NCBI GenBank assembly: GCA_030620095.1
Contig: JAUTXW010002098.1
Span: forward strand, 333,460 to 397,459
Length of the DNA: 64,000 bases
Source: Kuschelorhynchus macadamiae
Taxonomy: Eukaryota; Arthropoda; Insecta; Coleoptera; Curculionidae
Reading direction: 5' to 3'
This document shows positions 11,903 to 22,689 of this stretch, piece by piece. A program made the translations under genes and the position numbers. Under the pieces are notes generated by a model. That model was not told where the DNA came from, did not search any database, and worked only from the letters and a program-made list of their open reading frames with translations. How positions within the stretch are numbered: position 1 is the stretch's first letter; every line of letters starts with the position of its first letter.

Positions 11903-12084
11903 CTTTTAGTTTTTAAAGCAAAGTCTGCATTGTAACATATTCATTTTTAGCATACACGCAATAGATCATATCTCTTATTTTGTTCTTTAAGTAATCTGTG
12001 ATTTTTGTTTTTACCTCTTTTTGTTTTTGAAACATTCTGGAGGTAAAGGATTCATCGTTCGTTATTCCTCTTTTCTTAATATTT
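11903..12084 (-). repeat. Inverted copy of N-terminal transposase sequence
   Basis: These 182 bases are the reverse complement of 10679-10860 inside the transposase gene, with about ten differences (roughly 94% identity by eye). The copy lies just after the transposase stop codon at 11861. A transcript running through the element would therefore fold into a long hairpin. It is internal and distinct from the terminal repeats. Confidence 0.9.
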
Positions 12085-12513
12085 TTTCAGTATTGTCGGT
12101 AATTGAGAATTAAAATAATTTTGATGAAAATGGGTAACTGGCGTCAATTTATTACATTGCAAACAAAGAATAAGACTAAGATGAAAGAATTTATATTAGT
12201 AAAGTCTTATTTGCAAAATAATTTTAGTTTTTGAAGTTATAATAGTTATTTTTGTATTAAGTGTGCAAAATGAGGGTTTTTTATGGCAATGAGAGTGTTA
12301 ATTTTTTGCCAGCCATTTTCGACAAGTTGCAGCGCTTTCTGTACAGAAAATGCCAATTTTAAATTCGCTTTAGCCAGTGCTGAACGCACCCCTCCTATCT
12401 ACATCACTGCATACGTTTAGGTTAGGAATCATCGCTGAAATATAAATAATATAAGAAATACGTTATTTGAAACCAGCGTGACGTCATTCCAGAAAGGTAA
12501 TGCGCCAACTATA

Positions 12514-13150
12514 CATATATAATGTATTTTCAAACATTTTTATTGAAAGCCATTTTGTTCCATATTAGATGCCTATAGTCGAATGCAGTCTTATCGTGCG
12601 GGTCCAAAGATCACAAACATTATGAATCAAATCAGAAAACACAGTGAATACTAAAATGTTGTGTGATTGTTTTATCGAGCTATTAAATCTCGATGGGCTC
12701 TTTACAAATATACAGGGAGAAAGAAAATAATTTTTTTTATTATATTGAGCAATATTATTAAGATAGCCACTTAATATTATTTTATATATTTTATAATGCC
12801 GAGGGACTAAATAAGAAAATTCGCTAAATATCTATTTTGTTAAAATTTTTCGGTTGGCAAAAACAAAAATACACAAAGTAGCAAGCGCCTTAATAAAGTC
12901 GGAAGACGGTTCGAATCAGTGGAACAATCAGGATATCTTCTGTTTATACAGCCACTTAATGAAAGTGAAATTGTTTTATCAATCGCCAAAAATTAGGAGC
13001 CCCGCTTGACCTAGAAATGTAACCACTTATATAGTGTCATTTATTTAAATGCGGGCCACCCCTGTGCAAAGAAAACTTGTATTTTTTTGTATTGTGATAA
13101 CAAAAAAATTTATTTTGCAAAAATATTATACACTTTTGTTAAAAACACAA
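12514..13150. other. No gene; R-family remnant then unique-looking DNA
   Basis: Bases 12525-12570 (CATTTTTATTG then GCCATTTTGTTCC) continue the R-family copy interrupted by the DD82E element. The rest is AT-rich with no ORF, RNA gene or clear repeat. Confidence 0.5.
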
Positions 13151-13780
<630 letters not shown>

Positions 13781-13937
13781 CCGAGTTTCTGGTAAAGCGA
13801 TTTTACCGATTTTTATATATCAAATTTTGTCTTATAATTAATAAAAAATTGATTTATTTTAAAGGCGCTTTAAAATTGGAACAAGTATTCTATAAATATT
13901 TATTTATTGCCTACAAAATTACAAATGTACTAAAAAA

Positions 13938-14213
13938 GTAAGCAAAAAATGGTGTCAAATCTAATAAAAAAAATTTTTAAATTAAAATTAACCGGCTAAT
14001 ATCCAGGAGCCAGTGGCAAAAGCTCTGAGAATCGGTATAAAGAATGTACAGAAACTTGTACATGAAAAAAAAACATATTTTACTTCCGAAGAAGATTAAG
14101 AAATGTACACGAAAAATCCTAAGGCAAAAGACTTATGTTACAATGCAAAAATGGATATTCATAATGCAATTTATGATTTATACACGTCAAAGACTAATAT
14201 AATCCTTCAGAAA
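13938..14213 (+). repeat. Inverted N-terminal transposase segment (copy A)
   Basis: This plus-strand stretch (AATATCCAGGAGCCAGTGGC, then the AAGAAATGTACACGAAAAA block and GATTTATACACGTCAAA) is the reverse complement of about 15370-15655, the start of the minus-strand transposase gene. It sits directly downstream of the transposase stop at 14231. This is the same layout as in the unrelated-by-sequence DD82E element at 10.3 kb. Confidence 0.8.
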
Positions 14214-15211
14214 CTTTTTAATATTATAGACTAAAAAATGTCATCTTCACTTAAAAAGTTCTCATCTTCTGAGTCGTCCTCAAATGGCGCAATGATCGCC
14301 GTGTTATTTCGACATCTAGAACTCATTCTCGATTCCACCAATCCCATATTAATTTCTCCGTATGTTCTACAGATTTCTTCCAGTACTCCGGCGTAATATG
14401 ATTTAATGAATCTTGCCAAACAATATGAATTTCATCTGATGTAAGACCATCGTTCATGTGTTTTTCGTAATATAATTTTGCCTCAGCCAGTATTAATTCT
14501 ATTGCGTTAAACTGGCAATGATATGGCGGCCTTCGTAAAACCTCATATCCATTTTCCCGTAATATTTCATCTACGGCATATATTGTTGTTTTTTTAATAG
14601 ATTTTGCCATTAAAAGAAGTTCTAGTTTCAACATATTGGGTAAAGGATTTTGTTTTTGTTTTATTAGCCAGCTATAAATATCACTTTTCTTTCAGGATGA
14701 AGTAGTTTGTTTATTTAAGATCCTTAAATGATAAGATGCATTGTCCAGAATGATTAAAGATGGAGCATCTAAATGTGGAATCAGTTGTTCTTTTAACCAC
14801 TTTTCAAACAGTTCACAGTTCATATTATCATGGTAGTCCATGCTTTTCGATGTTGAAGAACACAGTAAATTTGCACCTGGGAGAAATCCTGTTGAAGAAC
14901 CTGCACACAAAATGATGAACCGTTTTCCCGTCCCACATCCCTTTTTCTCTTGACACTTTTTACAAACTCGTCCTGCCAAGATTTCGAACCACTTCCATTA
15001 GAAAATATCCAAGTCTCGTCTAAAAATACCACTTTTCTAAATTTTGAATTAACATTTTCCGTGTATTTCTGACTTGCTATATGTGGCAACTCGCATAAAA
15101 ATCTTCGATTACAGTCCTTTTTATATCGAAAACCCAACATTTTCATTAGTTTTGACAACGATTTTAATCCAATTTCCAATATGCCTCGATTTTTTAAAGC
15201 TTCTTTTAAAA

Positions 15212-15350
15212 GTCCTAACACTGGAACCTGTGATGGACGATAGATCGTTTATCAGTTTACATCATCTGCTGATGATGCTAACTTGGTTAGCGAAACGCGC
15301 GTCCAGAACGTTGTTGTGGTGTAGTGTGGTTAAAACTCTTGTATTTTGAT
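15212..15350 (+). mobile_element. 139-bp hammerhead-bearing insertion with 12-bp TSD
   Basis: It interrupts the transposase pseudogene of copy A. The sequence CTTCTTTTAAAA occurs on both sides (15200-15211 and 15351-15362), but only once at the same place in copy B (near 57770-57781). This defines a precise insertion with a 12-bp target duplication, the kind left by LINE-type retrotransposition. The insert starts GTCCTAACACTGG and ends GTATTTTGAT and has no ORF. Its centre contains a hammerhead ribozyme core. It could be a short retroposon, a retrozyme-like unit or a truncated end of a larger retroelement. Confidence 0.8.
15261..15310 (+). ncRNA. Hammerhead ribozyme (self-cleaving RNA)
   Basis: The conserved core is complete: CTGATGA at 15269-15275, stem II GCTAAC / GTTAGC with a TTG loop (15277-15291), GAAA at 15292-15295, a short self-complementary stem III ACGCGCGT (15295-15302), and the GTC cleavage triplet at 15301-15303. 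CTG before and CAG after the core (15266-15268, 15304-15306) start stem I. This is the type I layout with a minimal stem III. Such forms are known in satellite and retroelement RNAs and often act as dimers. Cleavage would be after C15303. It was recognised from sequence only. Confidence 0.8.
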
Positions 15351-15960
15351 CTTCTTTTAAAACTTGAAGGGTTATATTAGTTTTTGATCTTGTGCAATTG
15401 TGAAGTGTATAAATCGTAAATTCCATTACGAACATCCATTTTTACATTGTCACTTAAGTCTTCTGTCTTTGGCTTTTTTCGTGTACATTTCTTAATCTTC
15501 TTCGGTAGTAAATTATGCTTTTTTTTCGTGCACAATTTTCTACACAATCCTTATATCGATTCCCAGAGCTTTTGCTACTGTCTCCTGGATATTGACCGGT
15601 GAATTTTTATTTTCGTAATATTTTATTAGATTTAATACAATTTTTTTCCGCTTGTGGATGCAAAAAACCCAAAAATTATTTTCTATCACTCATTTTGTCA
15701 CTGACTTGTCAATCTGACTTTGAAGTGACATGACTCAAAGATTTTTGCCACTGCTGGTATTTATATGTTTATCCTCTTGTTTCATATGAAAATATCATAG
15801 GTCTATCTAATTCATCTTCCGGATTCTATGCGGAGGATATTATTACACGTAATAAAAGAAAAACAAACTCAAAAAGTTTGTCGTTGATAAATCGTATGAC
15901 CCGCACGATATCACTGCTCTTGACTATATCAATATTTTATCCCTTTTATTCGACCTATGC

Positions 15961-17117
15961 CACACTTGATTTTTGAGCATAATTTAAAATAAATTCAATA
16001 AGTGTGTTAATGTAAAAACACACACCGCGATTTTGTTACGTCATGTTGAATTCGTACCAATTTATCCTTACTTCAGTTTTTTTCTATATTTTAAAGTCAA
16101 TTGATTAAGCATATTTTTTAAGTTGATTTCTTAAATATTTTAGTTGGTCGCCATTTTGTTCCGCTATCTTGAATACGTAACACAACTTTATATCTATATC
16201 AAAGTCAAGGTCAAAGTTTTTTTATGTCAATTTTTGCCAGAGGACAGCTTTTGATATAAGCTTTAGATATAATACCTAATAATAGTAAAAATATATTTTA
16301 AAAATTACGTAAATAACTAAAAATACTAATAATAATGTTACAATATATCAAAACAACATATAAGTGTATATAAATTAATAAATATTGGACGAGAATACAA
16401 AGTTTAAAAAAGTAATAAAGGAGAAAAAAATGGTTATCTTTATTTACTCACTTCTGAGGTAGTCCTTAAATTCCTGCACAGTGTAAAATATATTTTCGGT
16501 CAATATTCTCGTCCTTTTTTAATTTTTTTTTACACTTAAAGTTTTTGTTTCTGCCGGTAGTAGATTTACATCGGCATATCCTGATATAGAAGACTATTCA
16601 CTTAATGCTTGCACAAAATTTTAAACTAATCTAAGTAGTTTTTTTCAGGCTGATTTTTTAAATATTTTATTAGGCCGCCATTTTCTTTTGCTATCATATA
16701 TTCATACCAAAATGTTACCAGCTTATTGTTATGTAACACTTGATTTGTGTACAGAATTTGAGATAAATTGGATAATCAGTTTTTTTAGTAATAATTTTTT
16801 TAACCTTTCGCTAAGCCGCCATCTTGTTCCGTTGCATATTGGATTTTTACCAAAATAGTAGTAGTTTTTAAGAGATACGGCGAACTGACAGCCACACAGA
16901 CAAACCGACAGACGGACTGAGGGAATTGTTAAACATGAGGAGGTGATTTTTTTAGATAACACAAATTTTATTGGGCCACCATTTTATTCTGCGATCTGAA
17001 TAAATTAGTACCACAGTTTTCCTAATCACATCTTTGTACTACAAATAGTTATGGCACACAATTTGAAATCAGTTCTTTAAGTAGTTTTTTCAACTGAATT
17101 TTTAAATAATTTATTAG
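15961..17117 (-). repeat. R-family modular repeat (reverse), interrupted
   Basis: Several units of the R family in reverse orientation, each with GCCGCCATTTTGTTC, ATTCGTACCAAAATGTTACC and AATCTAATAAGTAGTTTTTT-like blocks spaced about 130-160 bp. A segment of about 400 bp without R similarity (16195-16595) interrupts it. That segment carries a short inverted pair GGACGAGAATA / TATTCTCGTCC (about 16388 and 16505). GACAGACAAACCGACAGACG-like sequence at 16888-16920 marks an outer-end block. Confidence 0.65.
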
Positions 17118-18000
17118 TAGTAGTAATATGGTTTATTTAGCAAAAATGTTACTCTTAAATTCTATTTAAATACAGAACTTATACATTTTATTAATATTAC
17201 AGTAAGATTATTATATAAGTAAATATATCAATTTTGGATATTTAGCAAATTATTTTTTCAACACTTTTTTAAATTTATTTAAAGACCTTTGCGACATAAT
17301 TGATAGCAATTTAGTATAACAAAATTACATAAATGTCCCGGAAGCAAGTTATTTTAAATTATATATATATAAATATGCAAACAAGAAAAAATATTAAATC
17401 GTTGACATTTAACCATTATAATTTTTTTAACATGAATAATATTTTTGTATATTTATGAATGCCTAAAACTAGACGCATTGCTTTATTTTGTAATATTTGT
17501 AATCTGTTTATTGTACCTTCATTGGCATTATATAAACTTATTGAACAGTACAGGTAATGAGGTAAAATTATTGTATTATATATCATCTTTTTTGGAAAAT
17601 AGTTCAAATTTAATTTTATTTTCTACAGGTTGTCTTTTGCGAAATTTTTTAAATTACTTTTTCAAAATAAATGTCAAACCTTAAATTTGAATCAATTAAA
17701 ATTCCTATTCTAAATTTTCATTATCAATTATAATGTTTTTATTAATATTTAAATTATTATTTCCAAGTATCATATACTTGGTTTTTGATGCATTTAATTT
17801 TAATTTATTTACTTTTAACCAACTACATAAAACTTTCATTTCAAAATTTAATTTATTTGTCATATTATTAATATCTATTACGTTTAAATATATTAAAGTA
17901 TCATCAGCAAATAACTAAATTTTACAAGAATTTAAAATATTAGGCATATTATTTATATACAAAACAAATAATAAAGGACCCAATTAACCTTTTCCAATAA
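17118..18000 (-). pseudogene. LINE RT remnant (minus strand)
   Basis: On the minus strand the right part (about 17990-17700) reads FADDTLIYLNVIDIN (catalytic FADD) and VLCSWLKVNKLKLNASKTKY, standard RT block 5-6 sequence. Further on (17607-17416) comes LQILQNKAMRLVLGI, the C-terminal helix of many LINEs. The 3' end is at about 17118 with AATAAACCATATTACTACTA, a LINE-like 3' tail. Many stops. It is 5'-truncated. Confidence 0.6.
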
Positions 18001-18525
18001 TTTTGTGATCAAGTTATGACTTTATGGCCACTTCAAGCATGCAGACGGGACAAGTCACAACAAAAATTGTAGTTAATTTAATATATTTTTTTAAATAAAA
18101 GGAAAACAAGCAATATGTTATAATAGTAGAGATAATTTCAATAACTGACCGTTGAGACAGAGAGAAATCAATACCATTTTTATTATCATCAAAAACAACA
18201 AACATTTCTGAAATTGTTGCCCTTAGTGAGAAAGATGGTTTTTAATATCTAAGATGATATCAGTAAATTGTAGTAATTTCATTAGGAATAAACCTTTCTC
18301 GTGCCAGACAATTAAATTTTTAGGTTGCGTACGGGACAAACAATTCTAACAATTTCTGAACATATTTAAATAATATACTACATTCAAAACTAAATTAACA
18401 AGAGCAATAATGATATTTGCATTTTTACAAAGTACTTTCTAATTAATGTTTAATGATAGTTTTCGTAAAATATTTCAATGAATCTGAGCAATTTATAATA
18501 CTTTGTCTGCCGTCGGCCTAAAAAA
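18001..18525. other. No gene seen
   Basis: AT-rich sequence. A 63-residue minus ORF at 18205-18014 has no recognisable feature and is probably chance. Confidence 0.5.
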
Positions 18526-18985
18526 ATGGCATGATTGACGACTTGGGATAGCCAAAACATTTCTCCATAGATTTTTATTTATGGAGCTTTTTGAAGAATG
18601 AAGTCTACAAGTTTGAAACTCCTGAAACAGTTGAAATTTCATGGCATGATTGACGACCTGGGATAGCCAAAACATTTCTCCATGAATTTTTATTTATAGG
18701 GCTTTTTGAAGAATGAAATGTACAAATTTGAACCTCCTGAGACAGTTGAAATTTCATGGCTTGATTGTCGACCTGGGATAGCCAAAACATTTCTCCATGG
18801 ATTTTTATTTATGGGGCTTTTTGAAGAATGAAGTCTACAAGTTTGGAACTCCTGAGACAGTTAAAATTTCATGGCATGATTGACGACCTGGGATAGCCAA
18901 AACATTTCTCCATGGATTTTTATTTATGGAGCTTTTTGAAGAATGAAGCCTACAAATTTGAACCTCCTGAGATAGTTAAAATTTT
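18526..18985. repeat. 115-bp tandem repeat, four units
   Basis: The blocks GGGATAGCCAAAACATTTCT, ATTTTTATTTATGG and GAACTCCTGAGACAGTT recur with exact 115-bp spacing (GGG at 18547, 18662, 18777 and 18892 in register). The four units differ by a few percent. It has no coding sense. It looks like a short satellite-type array. Confidence 0.95.
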
Positions 18986-19289
18986 AGAAGAAAGGGTCAG
19001 AGATGTTTGAAACACAATTTCAAGAGTAACTAAGGCTGTTTTCAAAAAATATCAGCAATGTTTTAATGAAAATGGATTTCAGTTTTGAACTTTAATCTAC
19101 GTTAGAGATTAGTAGATTTTAGTAAAATATTAGTATCCAATAGTGTACTTACACAGGGGTAAAAAATAATATTATCTTGATGCCATATTTCTCGAAAAAA
19201 ATTAAAAAAATTAGGTTTTGGGTTAGTTCTAATTTTTTGCACACAATTGCCATCGACATATCCAAACCATTTAATCAAGTCTGGCATGA
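18986..19289. other. No gene seen
   Basis: AT-rich single-copy-looking sequence between the tandem array and a LINE fragment. A minus-strand 70-residue ORF here shows no family motif. Confidence 0.4.
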
Positions 19290-20040
19290 CGTAGCTCTTA
19301 ACCAGCAATCCCATTCACAGCTATGCTGACGATAGTACACTCCACATCAATATATAATTTCTAAAACCTGTCCTGAAGACTGAAATTTATGATAGACGTA
19401 GAGTAATACCTTTATCCCTGACCGAGGACCACATTAAAATCTTAGAATGGACAGTAAAGAACCTTGTCCAGTTTATTGCCACTAAGACACAATTATGTTT
19501 ACTATCTCACAAATATCTCCCACACCATTCAAATGAATAAAAGCCAAATATTCAGTTAGACTAGTTGGTATCACTTTTCAGAAAGATCTCCGCTGGCATA
19601 ATCACATCACCTCGATTGGCATACCAGCCGCGAAGACATTGGGTTTCCTTTTCCGAGATCGAAAATATTTTTTTTTTGCCTTATATGCCATTTACACTTC
19701 GCAAATCAGACCCAGCCTTGAGTATTGCTTGCATATATGGGGAGCAGCCACTCCTTCAATCCTTAGTATCCTTGACACTGTCCAAAGAAGAGCGGGTCTG
19801 TTCTGATGAATTATCATCTATCATCCATTATGCTCTCCTTAGTCATTCATTCCAGGGAGACACGAACATTAACCCACATGCATCCCTTTTCTGTCCAACT
19901 GCAAAGACCAAGGACCTCCCACTTTGTTCCCCCTTTATTTCCAGAATGTCCCGATTATGGAATGTGTTACCAGCAAATGCCTTTCCTTCTTTTCCTAGCA
20001 AGCCTTTAAATCCCTTATAAATAAACTTTGCCTGTCTTCA
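19290..20040 (+). pseudogene. LINE C-terminal RT remnant
   Basis: It begins within SYADDSTLHINI (catalytic region, about 19320-19350). It continues with VRLVGITFQKDLRWHNHI (19557-19610), then SQIRPSLEYCLHIWG (19700-19742) and ILDTVQRRAG (19770-19797), the classic post-RT helices of jockey-type LINEs. FPECPDYGMCYQQMPF-like sequence near 19940-19990 corresponds to the RLWNSLP C-terminal block, frame-shifted. It is 5'-truncated and broken by several frameshifts. Confidence 0.7.
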
Positions 20041-20600
20041 CTTAAAGTAGCCACGATACCAAGAAGAAGAATCACAGATAAAAAGAACACGTTAAATAAA
20101 CTAATAAAGTTCTGCGTGTTAATATTGCCATTTCTAAAATCAATAATGATTCAAGAACAATACAATATAAATTGCAGTTTAAGAATACTAACAAAAAAGA
20201 TCATGTTGGCCACTTTAATCGTCATGATAATACACTGGAACGAAGACTGTAATATATCGATCCTATTTATTCTTGTAATTGCTTAACCCAGCTCGCACTG
20301 TCGCTGCTAGGAAGTGATAAAACGCTACGATTCAAAAACCCATTTCTCAAGTCTAAACGGCGAGCAGAATTTTAATTTTTAAATGCATTTAGTGCCTTTG
20401 TGTACGGTAAGTCGACGAATTACGCCTAATGAGAATTTATTATCGACATTTGCCCGGATTTTTCGTACACGCTAATAAGTAATTTACAGCTCTGCGCCAG
20501 TTAACGAGCTAATAAATATAATCGGAAAAATGTTTTGATTTTCAAAAACTGGGTAATTATAAATTAAAAATAATAATAGTAATAATAACAACGATAATAA
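20041..20600. other. No gene; short (AAT)n
   Basis: Non-coding. An (AAT)n-like run at 20568-20609 probably marks the tail of an upstream retroelement or the start of the next. No RNA gene seen. Confidence 0.45.
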
Positions 20601-21940
20601 TAATAATAAGGAGGGACCTACAAATGCCTAGGATTTCAACAAGCTAGACTGCTCCAGGGTAAGCAAGGAAAGACCTAGCTGACAGATCAGAACGCTCAAA
20701 GAGTGCGAGCTCTTCTGAAGACAGAAATGAACGCCAGAAATCTCATTACAGCAATTAACACCTATGTTGTGCCCGTGCTGACCTACAGTTTTGTAATCTT
20801 GAAATGGACTATTACGGACCTAGAGGGATTACAACGAACTACTCACCGCACAGGGTTATCAACTCTCCGAATGACCTTACGGCGAAGAGAAGGTGGAAGA
20901 TTTCTAGTTGACTTGACCAATTCGCACTCCCGACAGCTGCAAAAATTGAGAGATTTCTTCACCAACAAGGCACAAACATCAAGCCTCCATCGCATAGTGA
21001 CCTTAAGTGACAACTCGTATTCTCCACTCAATCTCGCAAGTGACATCATCCTAAAGTCACTTTCAGACCCCGACAAACAAGAACAGTGGGCTTAAGTGGC
21101 ACTGCACGGCCAACATCACAATGAATCAGCCACACGTAGATGAGAAAGCACCCAACAGGTGGCTGAAGGATGGACAACAACCCAGAGACAGAAAGATTTG
21201 TGATGGCGATACAGGACCAAGTTATTAACACAGGGAATTACACGAAATTCATCACCAAAGAGCGTTGTGTTAAATCCGATAAGTGTCAAAAATGTAGTGA
21301 GAGATCAGAGACTATACAACATATAACATGTGGCTGCACTTACCTAGCAAACACGGACTACCTCCAGCGACATAACCAGGTGTGTAACATCCTACACCCG
21401 AAGCTTGCCAATAAATACGAGCTCCTGAACACCTTTGTACCCCATAATAAATAACAACCAAGTTCAGTGCTTGAAAATAATGCCTTCAAACTGTACTACG
21501 ACCGGGCAATTATCACCGACAGACGGGTGACGAATAATCGGCCTGATGTGGTACTGTCAAATAAGGAAACAAGGACAGCTAAAAAAATATCAAGAGAAAA
21601 AGGCCAAATATGCTGAGCTGGCCATCGAGATACAGCAGATGTGGATATCATTAACTGGAGTAGTTCCAAAAACTCTAGAACAGAACCTGAAAATCATAGG
21701 ACTGCATACTAATACCTTCATCGACATTCAGAAGGCAGTCCTGCTCAGTAGGTACTTGTCACATAGTGAGAACATTCTTACAGGACAACACATAGAACTA
21801 ATAGAAACCAGCCCACTGCTTTTGATGCATGCATCCGGGATTCAAACAAATCCAACATTTGTTGAGAAATTGGTTCTCAATTTCGATAATAATAATAATA
21901 ATAATAATAATAATATTAATAATAAAAATAATGCTTAAAC
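20601..21940 (+). pseudogene. R2/R4-group LINE fragment with REL endonuclease
   Basis: A 5'-truncated non-LTR retrotransposon. The first block (20703-21095) has LITAINTYVVPVLTYSF and GGRFLVDLTNSHSRQLQKL, the thumb region of R2/R4/NeSL-like RTs. The next block (21170-21454) has KCQKCSERSETIQHITCGC, the CCHC zinc knuckle. RAIITDRRVTNNRPDVVLSN (about 21505-21560, frame-shifted) is the restriction-like endonuclease signature (RPD). It ends in an (ATA)n tail at 21885-21935. LINEs of this group often insert site-specifically, but the target here was not recognised. There are at least three frameshifts. Confidence 0.75.
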
Positions 21941-21944
21941 CAAA

Positions 21945-22265
21945 ACCCACTTAAACGACCTTTTAGAGTGTGTCGGGCTTTTTAGCTCAGATATCTGCAT
22001 GAAATTTGGACCCGATAAGTGCAAAACCAGGAGTATGGATAGGGGGCAATGGGCGAGACATGAGGGTTAGGAAGTAAAGGCATAACAAGGTGCAGTGACT
22101 GGAATAGAAGAAGATGAAAAATATAAATATTTAGAATACCTCCAGGTTAGAGATATCACCAACTGACAATGCAGGCAGCAGGAGAGACTTACCTTCGAAG
22201 ATTCTGCTTAGTTATCAGAATCTTATATAGCTATTAATGAACTTGTTTGAGAATGGGGTAGCCGA
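21945..22265 (+). pseudogene. Second R4-type LINE fragment
   Basis: The plus strand reads MKFGPDKCKTRSMDRGQW (about 22000-22050) and EEDEKYKYLEYLQV (about 22105-22150), the block after the catalytic aspartates in R4/NeSL-type RTs. A few stops are present. It follows the tail of the preceding element directly, so it is a separate, short remnant. Confidence 0.55.
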
Positions 22266-22689
22266 TGAGGTTCTACATACACGGGTGTAGCATATTGCTT
22301 TAATTGTAGTTTTTGGGAATAAATAATAATTGTTAAGGGTAAAAAGATCTCCTCCCAAATGAAAGGCTTCCGCGTACTTCGCTCATTTTTGTTTTCAAAG
22401 AGATATTTTCTTCTTTATTAATTGATTGTGTGTCGATGAAATCTACTAATTTATCAATGCGTTCTACTGATAAATTATCAAAATTGTACAAGATGATATA
22501 AAATATAAGGTTTAACTTAAGGCTAAAGTTTTTAATTTTTACTTCTCGGTCATTAACATTCACATTGCATGTATTACTGTAAAGTCATTAAGTGACATTA
22601 CATTAATACCTGCAACGCATACTCCTCCACATACTTTCTCTGACAATATAATACTCACCCTTACTATCAGTAGATCAGTATTTTATTAC
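22266..22689. other. No gene recognised
   Basis: AT-rich. A 76-residue minus ORF (22563-22333) has no family motif. Confidence 0.4.

Larger units (their letters stand above)
10315..12511 (+). mobile_element. Complete Tc1/mariner element, DD82E type (Sailor-like)
   Basis: A 2,197-bp element with near-perfect terminal inverted repeats of about 34 bp starting TAGTTGGCGCATTACC and ending in the complement GGTAATGCGCCAACTA. It is flanked by TA on both sides (10313-10314 and 12512-12513), the Tc1/mariner target duplication. It holds one transposase pseudogene and, uniquely, an inverted copy of part of that gene behind the stop codon. The 82 residues between the second Asp and the Glu of the transposase place it with the DD82E group I know as Sailor. 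The name is from memory, but the spacing was counted here. Confidence 0.88.
14231..15690 (-). pseudogene. DD82E-type transposase pseudogene (copy A)
   Basis: Read on the minus strand. The degenerate start is near 15690 (ATGAGTGATAGAAAA). The helix-turn-helix region is around 15600-15370. Next come RYKKDCNRRFLCELPHIA and VVFLDETWIFSNGSGS (first Asp, about 15020-14990), CELFEKWLKEQLIPHL, LIILDNASYH (second Asp, about 14740) and PPYHCQFNAIELILAEAK (Glu, about 14495). It ends in an acidic Asp/Glu tail. I count 81 residues between second Asp and Glu, effectively DD82E. A stop and frameshifts near 14690 and 14820 and the insertion at 15212 kill it. It is related to, but clearly a different family from, the element at 10.3 kb. 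Confidence 0.8.

Noticed and set aside
20568..20610. (AAT)n run as an independent feature of interest
   Set aside because: Most simply the tail or border of a retroelement, as at 8013 and 21885.
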